From JBCCDY01 sp039030555 (GTDB lineage: Bacteria; Bacteroidota; Bacteroidia; Cytophagales; Cyclobacteriaceae): DNA of 64,000 nucleotides. The first letter of the stretch is position 1, and each line of letters begins with the position of its first letter. The stretch covers positions 1-64,000 of the forward strand of contig JBCCDY010000021.1 in NCBI GenBank assembly GCA_039030555.1. The letters run 5' to 3'. Of this stretch, positions 32,337 through 40,801 are shown piece after piece. Position numbers and translations under genes: made by a program. The notes below the pieces were generated by a model that worked only from the letters and a program-made list of their open reading frames with translations, did no database searches and was not told the DNA's origin.

Positions 32337-33812
32337 ATGAAAGCTTTTTCAAAAATTTTATTCGTTACCACTTTGATTCTTACATTTTCATGTGGTGATG
32401 CGCTAGAACCAGAGCCCGTTTCTTTTGTAACAGGTGATTCATTTTTCAGCAACGATGCGGAGTTGGAGAATGGTGTACTTGCGATGTATGAAGGATTGCA
32501 GGGTACTAATACGCCCCAATTTAATGAACCAAGAGCTACCCAAATAGAATTTTATCTCACAGAGATGCGTAGCGATAATACGCAATCCAGAAATGGAGGT
32601 AGCCTGGACTCTGACTTTCAGCAGTTTGAACTTTATGAGGTGGATGTTCAAAATTTTGTGGTAAGAAATTATTATGAGAGTATGTACAACATCATTTTTC
32701 GAGCTCACCTGGTGTTGGATAATATTGAAAATGCTTCAGATCGAAGAAGAGAAGAATTTGAAGGGCAGGCCAGATTCGTAAGAGCGTATAGTTATTTCCA
32801 GTTAGTGCGCTTGTTTGGACCAGTTCCAATGCCACTACGGGTTATTGCCCCTGAAGAAGCAGAAATTGCTTTCACTCGGGTTGATGCTCCGATGGTATAT
32901 CAACAAATCGTCCAAGACCTAAAGGCAGCTATCGATAATCTGGATGATAGTGGATCAAGAACTATGGCAACCCGATCAGCTGCTCAAGCTTTACTTGCTA
33001 AAGTTTACCTGACAATAGCGGGAGCTGAAAATATTGAGCCCATAGCTAATTATGATTCAGCAAGAATACTTTGTGAGGATATTATTAACTCAGGTCAATT
33101 TGCATTAATGGATAACTATTTCGATGTATTCAATTCTGAAGTTAATGGACGAGAGGATCCGGATGATGAAGAATTAGCGCCCAATACGGAAGTGATTTTT
33201 GCTATTGAGTATGTTAGGAACAACCCTTTAACTAGTCAAAATTATAGTAGGGAATGGGGAGATTTTGGCTTTAGGTTTGCAAACTTTACAACAGAAGATA
33301 TACGAAATGCTTACTTCGAAAGGGGAGAAACCGAGAGAGTCGCTTTTGCTGAATCTAATTCGCCAGGTGCATTTTTTGTGACTAAATACCTTCCCAATAG
33401 TAGTATTTTAGAACAGGCTGGAAACGACTGGATTGTGTTACGGTATGCTGATGTACTGTTGATGTATGCCGAGTCTATTTTAAGTATCAATACTAGTACG
33501 GGTGATCTACGTGCTGTTGACGCTTATAATGAAGTGAGGGAACGGGCAGGTTTCGATGTTCCTGCATTTGCATTTACGGAAGATGAACTTTTTGAAGAAA
33601 GAAGGATAGAACTAGCATTTGAGAACCAGCGATTTTTTGATTTACTCAGAATCGATGAAAACCAAAACAGTGCGGAACTTATCCTCTCGACACATTCCGT
33701 TGAAGTAGGTGGTAATTTTGCCAGAACAGACTTACTTCTTCCCATACCCCAGAATGAAATCAACCTCTCTTTGGGAACATCTACGATTCTGGAACAAAAT
33801 AACGGGTATTAA
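32337..33812 (+). CDS. SusD-like surface glycan-binding lipoprotein
   Basis: 491 residues from ATG 32337 (32331 is also possible). Lipoprotein signal ends TFSCGD. The RagB/SusD fold is shown by helical TPR stretches (ARFVRAYSYFQLVRLFGPVP, then PMVYQQIVQDLKAAIDNL) and the C-terminal NEVRERAGFDV and RRIELAFENQRFFDLLRI motifs. It caps the SusC barrel and delivers glycan to it. Alginate oligosaccharides are the likely ligand. Confidence 0.93.
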   Translation: MKAFSKILFVTTLILTFSCGDALEPEPVSFVTGDSFFSNDAELENGVLAMYEGLQGTNTPQFNEPRATQIEFYLTEMRSDNTQSRNGGSLDSDFQQFELYEVDVQNFVVRNYYESMYNIIFRAHLVLDNIENASDRRREEFEGQARFVRAYSYFQLVRLFGPVPMPLRVIAPEEAEIAFTRVDAPMVYQQIVQDLKAAIDNLDDSGSRTMATRSAAQALLAKVYLTIAGAENIEPIANYDSARILCEDIINSGQFALMDNYFDVFNSEVNGREDPDDEELAPNTEVIFAIEYVRNNPLTSQNYSREWGDFGFRFANFTTEDIRNAYFERGETERVAFAESNSPGAFFVTKYLPNSSILEQAGNDWIVLRYADVLLMYAESILSINTSTGDLRAVDAYNEVRERAGFDVPAFAFTEDELFEERRIELAFENQRFFDLLRIDENQNSAELILSTHSVEVGGNFARTDLLLPIPQNEINLSLGTSTILEQNNGY

Positions 33813-33822
33813 AATTTTTAAT

Positions 33823-35850
33823 ATGAAAAATCATAGAACATTTAAATCCGCTTTATTAAATGGCATTACGATGGTAATGGCTGCTGTGTTATTCATGCAG
33901 TGTGAGTTTAATCTTCTTGACGAAGGAAGTTTGGAGGATTTAACACCACCCGAATCAGCATTTTCTTTCAGACAAGATGCTGAGAATCAGCTGCAAGTTA
34001 ACTTTACTAATGAATCTAATAGTGCTACCTCTTTTTTCTGGAGTTTTGGAGACGGAAACACGTCTGAACAAACAGATCCTTCAAATGTATATGAAGAATT
34101 TGGTACTTATACCATTATGCTTGTTTCTCAAGATAATCTTGGGGTGGTTGATACTCTAATGCAAGACATACTGGTAGAAGAAGGTCCGTTCCAACCCATT
34201 ATTTTTGAATCTGGCTTTGAAGATTTCAGCCCTGGTGCAGGTGATTGCGATGATGGAGAAGGAAGGAGTGACGGGCGTGATTGTTGGCTTAACGGAGATT
34301 TGGGTGGTATTATTCAGATTTCAACCAGAAGCGATGCAACTGAGCCTAATGACAACATACACAATGGGCTACAGTCAGGAAAACTACCTGGTCCGGGAGA
34401 TAGCGAAAGAATCGGTTATCAGGAGGTTAGAGTTGAAGCAAATCAGGATTATAGGTTAAATTTCTTTTATAATCTGGATGATAATGTATCTGGAGGGTTT
34501 ATTACGGTATCGGTTTTAAGTGGTTCCGTTAGTTCAAGGGAAGAAGCTGTCGCTGCTACTATTGGAAGTTTCACTGGAACGGACCAATCCGATCCATCTA
34601 CCTTTGTTCCGGCATCCATTACGTTCAATTCGGGAGATAGTGAAGAAATAGCCATATTCTTTTTTAATAATAATTCCGTAGATGCACGGTTGGATGACTT
34701 AAGCTTGGAAGTGACTGTGGCAGATTTTATTCCTCCGACAGCTTCTTTTTCTGCTGAACCAAATCCGGATAACTTCTTGGAATACAGTTTTACAAATGGT
34801 TCCTTAAATGCGGAGAACTTCTTTTGGGATTTTGGGGATGGAACAACCTCTACGGAGGAAAACCCAGTTCACACATTCCCAGCCATAGATACCTTTACGG
34901 TTCAATTGGTTGCCGAAAGCAGGTTTTTCACTACCGATACATTTGCCTTAGATATTGTTGTACCAGACCCTGTAGCAGCCTCATTTGAATTTGAGTCTGA
35001 TCCGGATAACATTACATCGGTCACTTTTACAAACACATCTACCGATGCCAGTAGTTTCCTATGGGACTTTGGTGATAATAGTGGTTTCTTTTCCACGGCA
35101 GAATCTCCCAGCTATACTTACGCAGAGGAAGATGTTTATAGAGTAACTTTGACTGCAACAGGTGAATCAGGGGCTACGTCTAGTTTTGAGCTAGAGTTAA
35201 ACCTCAATACTCAATTTGTGGTGAGAGTATTGAATGGAACCTTCGATGACTTTACGGCAAATACAGGTGATAATGCGGACGCCTGGGATATGACACCGAA
35301 TAGTACTGTAGTAGATAATAATGGAATGACAGTAGATAGTCCATTCCGAGCTATTTGGAATAACAGTGCGTTAGAAGATCACCTTGAGGCTGTTTTTAAT
35401 TCTGGGGGGAGTGTTAATGAACAGCCTTCCAGCAGTTCCGATGGTGCAAATGATACCAGGGGAGTGAGGTTGAATGAAAATACTCGCCGTTTATATCAAT
35501 TGGTAGAGGTGCAACCAAATGTTCAATATCAATTTTCAATCGATACCCGTTCTATTTCAACAGGCTTTAACACTCAGGTGTTTATTTTGAATACTGAAAT
35601 TAATACTGAAGAAGGAATTAATGCCGATGCTTCTACCGCCAACCCTGAAGTCGATGGATTCTTTCTGATAGATAATGACTTTGATGATTCGGGTAATGAT
35701 GTATTTACCACTAATACATTTTTATTCACGACCACTACAAATCAGATCGTTATTTACGTCAGGCCTGTGAACAGTATGCTACCTAATACTGGTGTAGTCG
35801 ATAACGATAATCAGGTCTTTATCGATAACATAGAAATTATAGAACCATAA
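33823..35850 (+). CDS. PKD-domain surface lipoprotein, SusE/F position
   Basis: 675 residues from ATG 33823, 10 bases after the susD stop; a longer frame would start inside susD. Lipobox near Cys26 (VLFMQCEF). PKD 1 at ~45-115 (FFWSFGDGNTSEQ), a galactose-binding-like beta-sandwich at ~120-300 (FESGFEDFSPGAG start, Cys pair in CDDGEG/DCWLNG), PKD 2 and 3 at ~305-465 (NFFWDFGDGTTST; SFLWDFGDNSG), and a second beta-sandwich at ~465-675. Position directly after SusD and the domain mix point to an alginate-binding surface protein. A hairpin at 35870-35902 follows. Confidence 0.8.
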   Translation: MKNHRTFKSALLNGITMVMAAVLFMQCEFNLLDEGSLEDLTPPESAFSFRQDAENQLQVNFTNESNSATSFFWSFGDGNTSEQTDPSNVYEEFGTYTIMLVSQDNLGVVDTLMQDILVEEGPFQPIIFESGFEDFSPGAGDCDDGEGRSDGRDCWLNGDLGGIIQISTRSDATEPNDNIHNGLQSGKLPGPGDSERIGYQEVRVEANQDYRLNFFYNLDDNVSGGFITVSVLSGSVSSREEAVAATIGSFTGTDQSDPSTFVPASITFNSGDSEEIAIFFFNNNSVDARLDDLSLEVTVADFIPPTASFSAEPNPDNFLEYSFTNGSLNAENFFWDFGDGTTSTEENPVHTFPAIDTFTVQLVAESRFFTTDTFALDIVVPDPVAASFEFESDPDNITSVTFTNTSTDASSFLWDFGDNSGFFSTAESPSYTYAEEDVYRVTLTATGESGATSSFELELNLNTQFVVRVLNGTFDDFTANTGDNADAWDMTPNSTVVDNNGMTVDSPFRAIWNNSALEDHLEAVFNSGGSVNEQPSSSSDGANDTRGVRLNENTRRLYQLVEVQPNVQYQFSIDTRSISTGFNTQVFILNTEINTEEGINADASTANPEVDGFFLIDNDFDDSGNDVFTTNTFLFTTTTNQIVIYVRPVNSMLPNTGVVDNDNQVFIDNIEIIEP

Positions 35851-35869
35851 CTTTATTGCTAGAGAATAT

Positions 35870-35902
35870 AAAGGCCTAATGATAAGCATTCATCAGGCCT
35901 TT
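35870..35902 (+). terminator. Terminator-like hairpin after the second PKD lipoprotein
   Basis: AAAGGCCTAATGA pairs with TCATCAGGCCTTT (one G-T type mismatch in 13) across a short loop. It lacks a long T-run, so partial termination or mRNA processing between the binding-protein genes and the lyase genes is likely. Confidence 0.55.
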
Positions 35903-35961
35903 AAAAGCACTAGGTAGATAACAAAACATAATTTTCACATTATTCTTAAGTAGAAGAGTTT

Positions 35962-36930
35962 ATGTTGCTTGAATTAAAAAAGTACTCACCAATAAGAAAG
36001 ATCAAATGCTTGAACGCCTTATTGTGCGCTCGTGCTTTTTTTCAAATAGGCACACTTTTAATGATGTTAGCTTGCAGTGAACAATTAGCGGAAGAGATAG
36101 AGTTAAGTGATGATCCTGGTGTGGAAGATGATACGCCTGAGCAGGCAGAGACAACTAATAACAATCCTACAATAGATTTTTCGAATTGGAAAGTAACACT
36201 TCCAATACCACGTCCGGATGGAAAGCCTTTGGAAATAGAACCGCCTGAAATTTTAGACTATTCTACAAACCCTGTTCTAACTCCTTTTATGTTCAACGAT
36301 GCAACGGATAGCTCAGTGGTGTTTTATACATACCCCGGCTCTACAACAACAAACTCTTCTTATTCGCGAACAGAGTTGAGAGAACAAATGGTTCCTGGTA
36401 GCAATAATACTAACTGGACCTTTGCTCAAGGAGGAAAGCTTAGAGGAACATTAGCGGTTCCTGAAGTTTCAACCGATGAAAACGGGAACCCTCACAGGAT
36501 AATCATAATGCAAATACATGGGCGTCTAACAAGTGCTCAGAGAGATATAATTGGGGAAGATGATAATAATGCACCTCCGGTCCTAAAAATTTATTGGTAT
36601 AATAAACGCGTATATGTTAGGACTAAAGAGCTCAAAAACCTGAATGTTAGTGAAGAAGAAATGCTGAGAACAACAGCATGGAGAGATGACGATGGCCGTT
36701 TTTTTACACGTGAAGTCGATACTGAAAAGTTTACACTTGAAGTAACTGCTTCAGAAGGAAGAATGACGGTTACCTTGGATGACGAAGAGACTTTCGTTTA
36801 CCAGAATATCCATATGGAAAAATGGGGAATTTTTGAAAATTACTTTAAGGCAGGTAATTACCTTATCACCACTGATGAAGGCGCTTTTTCTACCGTAAAA
36901 TATTATGAACTGGACATCTCACATGAATAA
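35962..36930 (+). CDS. PL7 alginate lyase, surface lipoprotein
   Basis: 322 residues with a lipoprotein signal (LMMLACSE) and an acidic linker (~40-60). The alginate_lyase_2 jelly roll covers ~62-322. PL7 motifs are intact: SRTELREQM, MQIHG and YFKAGNY, holding the catalytic Arg, Gln/His and Tyr. Ile in QIH is usually linked to G-block-containing substrate. It would cut alginate endolytically at the cell surface to feed SusCD. It overlaps the next PL7 gene by 8 bases. Position -1 to the motif end (YLITTDEG) lacks the usual Gln. Confidence 0.92.
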   Translation: MLLELKKYSPIRKIKCLNALLCARAFFQIGTLLMMLACSEQLAEEIELSDDPGVEDDTPEQAETTNNNPTIDFSNWKVTLPIPRPDGKPLEIEPPEILDYSTNPVLTPFMFNDATDSSVVFYTYPGSTTTNSSYSRTELREQMVPGSNNTNWTFAQGGKLRGTLAVPEVSTDENGNPHRIIIMQIHGRLTSAQRDIIGEDDNNAPPVLKIYWYNKRVYVRTKELKNLNVSEEEMLRTTAWRDDDGRFFTREVDTEKFTLEVTASEGRMTVTLDDEETFVYQNIHMEKWGIFENYFKAGNYLITTDEGAFSTVKYYELDISHE

Positions 36931-37744
36931 AAAACGAGCAATGATATATATCTCTTTTCTTTTTCTCAGCGTTCAGCTTGATGGCCAGGAAATAGATTTG
37001 ACTCATTGGAAAATAACCATTCCAGCTACAAATAATGGAAAAGTTATTTCCGTGAGACCACCGGAGATTAAAGATTTCAGGAACAATGAAGTCCTGAAGC
37101 CCTATTTTTTCGAAGATCCGAACGACGGGGCGTTGGTATTTTATGCTAGTCCGGCAGGATCAACCGCAAATTCCAAATATTCCAGGTCTGAGCTTAGAGA
37201 GCAGATGGAACCCGGCAATGATAATGTAAACTGGACATTTGCCGAAGGAGGGCTAATGAGAGGTACATTAGCAGTTACCGATGTTACTCAAGACGAGGTG
37301 GGCAATTATCATAGGGTTATTGTAATGCAAATTCACGGACGGTTAACAGACGAGCAGAGAGACCTCATTGGGGAAGACGATAACAATGCACCTCCGATTT
37401 TAAAAATATATTGGAATGAAGGTAAAGTAACCGTTGCTACCAAATACTTGAAAGACCTGAAAGCATCAGAAACGGAGATTTTACATGAGAAAGCCTGGGG
37501 AAATCCTAAACAGAAGGTGTTCAAAGAAATAGTAGGTTATGGCAAGTTTACCTTGCAGGTAAAAGTGAGTAAAGGAAGAATGGAAGTGAGCTTAAACGAT
37601 AATGAAACATTCGTTTTTGATGACATTCATATGGAGAAATGGGGTGTCTTTGAAAACTATTTTAAAGCTGGCAACTATTTTCAATCCAGAGATAAAGGTT
37701 CTCATGCCTATGTCAAATACTATGAATTAGAAGTATCACATTAA
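36923..37744 (+). CDS. PL7 alginate lyase, secreted
   Basis: 273 residues from ATG 36923, overlapping the previous gene. A Sec signal without lipobox (ISFLFLSVQLDGQ) suggests a periplasmic or secreted enzyme. Motifs SRSELREQM, MQIHG and YFKAGNYFQS are complete, including the final Gln. Closely similar to the first PL7 throughout (for example TDEQRDLIGEDDNNAPPILK versus SAQRDIIGEDDNNAPPVLK), so they are recent duplicates that may now differ in location. Confidence 0.92.
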   Translation: MNKKRAMIYISFLFLSVQLDGQEIDLTHWKITIPATNNGKVISVRPPEIKDFRNNEVLKPYFFEDPNDGALVFYASPAGSTANSKYSRSELREQMEPGNDNVNWTFAEGGLMRGTLAVTDVTQDEVGNYHRVIVMQIHGRLTDEQRDLIGEDDNNAPPILKIYWNEGKVTVATKYLKDLKASETEILHEKAWGNPKQKVFKEIVGYGKFTLQVKVSKGRMEVSLNDNETFVFDDIHMEKWGVFENYFKAGNYFQSRDKGSHAYVKYYELEVSH

Positions 37745-37747
37745 CGT

Positions 37748-38551
37748 ATGAAATACCTAGTACTTATTTTTTTTATCGCTTTTATATGCCGGGCATCTGG
37801 GCAAAAGGCAGGCGATATAGACTTATCCCATTGGAGGCTGGAGCTACCGACAGGTTATAAAGCCTCAGAGTGGAAACTTTCGAATTTTCAAAATGATCGT
37901 TTTGCTAAGCCCTTCTTTTATTTAGATACACTTGATGGTGCTTTGGTGATGGAAGCTTACCCTGCTAAAGGAACTTCTAAATCGAAGTACACCAGAAATA
38001 CGCTTAGAGAACAGTTAATTCCGGGCAGTAGTGAGAAAAACTGGACTTTAGAAGAAGGAGGTATTTTAACTACGGAACTTCAAGTGGTTGAAATGTCAAA
38101 AGAAACTACAAAAAAATACCACAGAACATTACTCCTTCAGATTCACGGCACTACTTCGGATGAGCAGGAAGAAAGCCTGGGTATATCCAAATCCATTTCT
38201 CTCCCTCTACTCTCCGTTTACTGGCAAAATGAACGCATACGAGTTGTAAGGAGAGTCCTGAAAGACCCTTCTACCAATGGTGATGACCTTCTAAAGAAGG
38301 ATTCATGGGAAAACGATGCTGGTAGGTACTTTGGAAAGAAAGTATCTTTTGATAAGATAAAACTGCGGGTTGAAGCCTCAGATGGAAGGGTAGAAGTGCA
38401 TTTAAATGACCTCAAACCTTTTGTTTATAAGGATACAAACATACGCAAGTGGCCTTTTGAAAACTATTTCAATGTTGGGAACTACTTGCAAACAAAAGAC
38501 TATGGTTCCAAAAGCATAGTTAAATATTATGAATTGGAAGCATCTCACTAA
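37748..38551 (+). CDS. Divergent third PL7 alginate lyase
   Basis: 267 residues, Sec signal (VLIFFIAFICRASGQ). Same fold and context, 3 bases after the second PL7, but motif changes stand out. SR(T/S)ELRE has become TRNTLRE, with the conserved Glu replaced by Thr, and YFKAG has become YFNVGNYLQT. QIHG remains. It probably still binds alginate oligomers, yet may prefer other block types, act exolytically, or be slow. Confidence 0.85.
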   Translation: MKYLVLIFFIAFICRASGQKAGDIDLSHWRLELPTGYKASEWKLSNFQNDRFAKPFFYLDTLDGALVMEAYPAKGTSKSKYTRNTLREQLIPGSSEKNWTLEEGGILTTELQVVEMSKETTKKYHRTLLLQIHGTTSDEQEESLGISKSISLPLLSVYWQNERIRVVRRVLKDPSTNGDDLLKKDSWENDAGRYFGKKVSFDKIKLRVEASDGRVEVHLNDLKPFVYKDTNIRKWPFENYFNVGNYLQTKDYGSKSIVKYYELEASH

Positions 38552-38560
38552 ACCAGCAAT

Positions 38561-40801
38561 ATGAATCAACGAATCAACTGGCTTATAATCCTGATCATTT
38601 TCTCAAGTGGTGGATGCTCTGAGAAATCAACTACGGGTCTTGTAAGAAACCTGTCGGAACTAAACCAAAGTATAGCTGATGCACAACCCGGGACTATCAT
38701 AACAATGGTCGATGGTGTTTGGGAGAATGTAGAAATCAAATTCACAGGGAAAGGAGAAAAGGATAACCCCATAAAACTTCAAGCACAGTCACCTGGAAAA
38801 GTAATTATTTCCGGACAGTCTAACTTATCAATTTCAGGAGAATACCTTGAAGTCTCAGGTCTGGTTTTTAAAAATGGTTTTACACCTACGAGCGAGGTTG
38901 TTTCATTTAAAACATCTAAAGAAGAGGTAGCTAATTATTGCAGAGTTACCAATTGTGTAATTGATAATTTTTCGAATCCGGAGCGGTTTGATGGTGATAC
39001 CTGGGTTGCTATGTATGGTAAAAACAATCGGTTTGATCACAATTCTCTGATTAACAAGGGAAATCGTGGGGTAACTATGGCCGTTAAGCTGCCAACAGAA
39101 GAAAGCAGGGAAAACAATCACATTATAGAATATAATTATTTCGGTCCTCGGAAAACACTGGGTTCAAACGGTGGTGAAACACTCCGGATAGGAACGAGTC
39201 ACTACTCCCGTACCTATTCTAATACAGTTGTAGAAAATAATTACTTCGATCAGACTAGTGGGGAGCTGGAAATCATCTCCAATAAATCTTGCGGAAATGA
39301 ATTTAGGAATAATGTTTTTTATGAGTGCCAGGGAACGCTCACTATGAGGCATGGACATCATACCTTAGTAGAGAACAATTATTTTCTGGGGAATAGAAAA
39401 CCTAATACGGGGGGGGTCAGGATTATTAATGAGCATCAAACCGTTAAAAAAAATTACCTCTATGGTCTCACGGGTTATCGGTTCAGGTCCGCACTGGTTA
39501 TTATGAATGGCGTTCCCAATTCACCGATCAATCGATATAATCAGGTTACCGATTCCTACATGGAACAGAATGTAGTTATTGACTGTAATCATATTCAGTT
39601 TTGTGCAGGAAGTGATGAGGAACGCTCTGCGGTACCTATAGCATCTACATTTAAAAACAACATCATCTTAACCCAGACCAACCTAACCCCATTCACGGTA
39701 TATGATGATGTTTCCGGGATCGAATTCACCGGAAATTCTATCAATAATGATCTTGAAATACCTTTCAAGAGCGGTTTTGAGAAAGTTGCGTTTGAAACAT
39801 CAGAGAATCAAAATGGATTGATTAGCCCACCGGAGGAACTATTAGACCAAATAGCATTCGGGATATTAGATATACCCGTAAGAAAAGAGGAGACTGGAGC
39901 TTCTTTTTATCCAAAATCCACGAACAACAGAACTTTTTATTCGGGCAAAACAATCAATGTGAAACCTGGGACGAATACTATATTAAATGCCCTGTCTAGT
40001 AGCGAACTTGGAGATGTAATACAACTGGAAAACGGGGGCGAATATTTAATGACGAAATATGCTTTCATTACGCATCCCATTTCCATAGTGGTACCGGAAG
40101 GTGAGAAAGCCATAGTCTATTCAGAAAAGCAGAGTTTCCTTAAAATCGAAAATGGTGGAGCTTTACGGGTTTCCAATGTGGTTTTTGATGGGAAAGCTTC
40201 ACCAGATCAAGCCGGCAATAATGTAATCAGTACCAGTAAATATTCCATGAACCAAAACTACGCACTGGTCATAGAAAACTGTGAAGTGAAAGACATGGAC
40301 AAGAATCATTCTTTCAACTTCCTGAAGGCCTATAAACACACGTTTGCTGATTCGATCATCATAAGAAATACAAAAATGGTTAACCTAACCGGAGCGGTAA
40401 TCACGCTGGATATGGAAGATGAGGACCTCGGAATTTATAATGCTGAAAACATACATATCGAGCATTCCCAGTTTATCGGTGTGCAAGGCGCAATTGCCAA
40501 CATTTACAGAGGAGGAACTGATGAATCCACTTTTGGCCCTATTGTAAATATTGAAGACGTTGAGGTTATGAATTGTGGTAATGGAAAAAGAAATAGGGTA
40601 GACGGAGCTTTCCGGTTCCATGGAGTGCAGAAATTAAATGTACAAGATGTAAGATTTGAATCAAGCAAAGGCATAGACCTCTTTCATACTAATGGAGAGC
40701 CTATTACTCAAATGAACGATATCCAATTCATTAACTCCGCAGGAATCGCCTCAAATACAAAAGATTTTGATTCAGGAAATATTTCAATAATCAATAGATG
40801 A
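38561..40801 (+). CDS. PL6 alginate lyase, two-domain lipoprotein
   Basis: 746 residues with lipobox SGGC (Cys19). N-terminal right-handed beta-helix (~25-420) has PL6/chondroitinase-B motifs: NGGETLRIG at 203-211, Lys242 in IISNKSCGN, and Arg263-His264 in MRHGHH. A second beta-helix fills ~440-746, as in two-domain PL6 enzymes. It lies 9 bases after the third PL7 and overlaps the PL17 gene by 4 (ATGA). PL6 enzymes often prefer MG or G-rich alginate and complement PL7. Confidence 0.92.
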   Translation: MNQRINWLIILIIFSSGGCSEKSTTGLVRNLSELNQSIADAQPGTIITMVDGVWENVEIKFTGKGEKDNPIKLQAQSPGKVIISGQSNLSISGEYLEVSGLVFKNGFTPTSEVVSFKTSKEEVANYCRVTNCVIDNFSNPERFDGDTWVAMYGKNNRFDHNSLINKGNRGVTMAVKLPTEESRENNHIIEYNYFGPRKTLGSNGGETLRIGTSHYSRTYSNTVVENNYFDQTSGELEIISNKSCGNEFRNNVFYECQGTLTMRHGHHTLVENNYFLGNRKPNTGGVRIINEHQTVKKNYLYGLTGYRFRSALVIMNGVPNSPINRYNQVTDSYMEQNVVIDCNHIQFCAGSDEERSAVPIASTFKNNIILTQTNLTPFTVYDDVSGIEFTGNSINNDLEIPFKSGFEKVAFETSENQNGLISPPEELLDQIAFGILDIPVRKEETGASFYPKSTNNRTFYSGKTINVKPGTNTILNALSSSELGDVIQLENGGEYLMTKYAFITHPISIVVPEGEKAIVYSEKQSFLKIENGGALRVSNVVFDGKASPDQAGNNVISTSKYSMNQNYALVIENCEVKDMDKNHSFNFLKAYKHTFADSIIIRNTKMVNLTGAVITLDMEDEDLGIYNAENIHIEHSQFIGVQGAIANIYRGGTDESTFGPIVNIEDVEVMNCGNGKRNRVDGAFRFHGVQKLNVQDVRFESSKGIDLFHTNGEPITQMNDIQFINSAGIASNTKDFDSGNISIINR

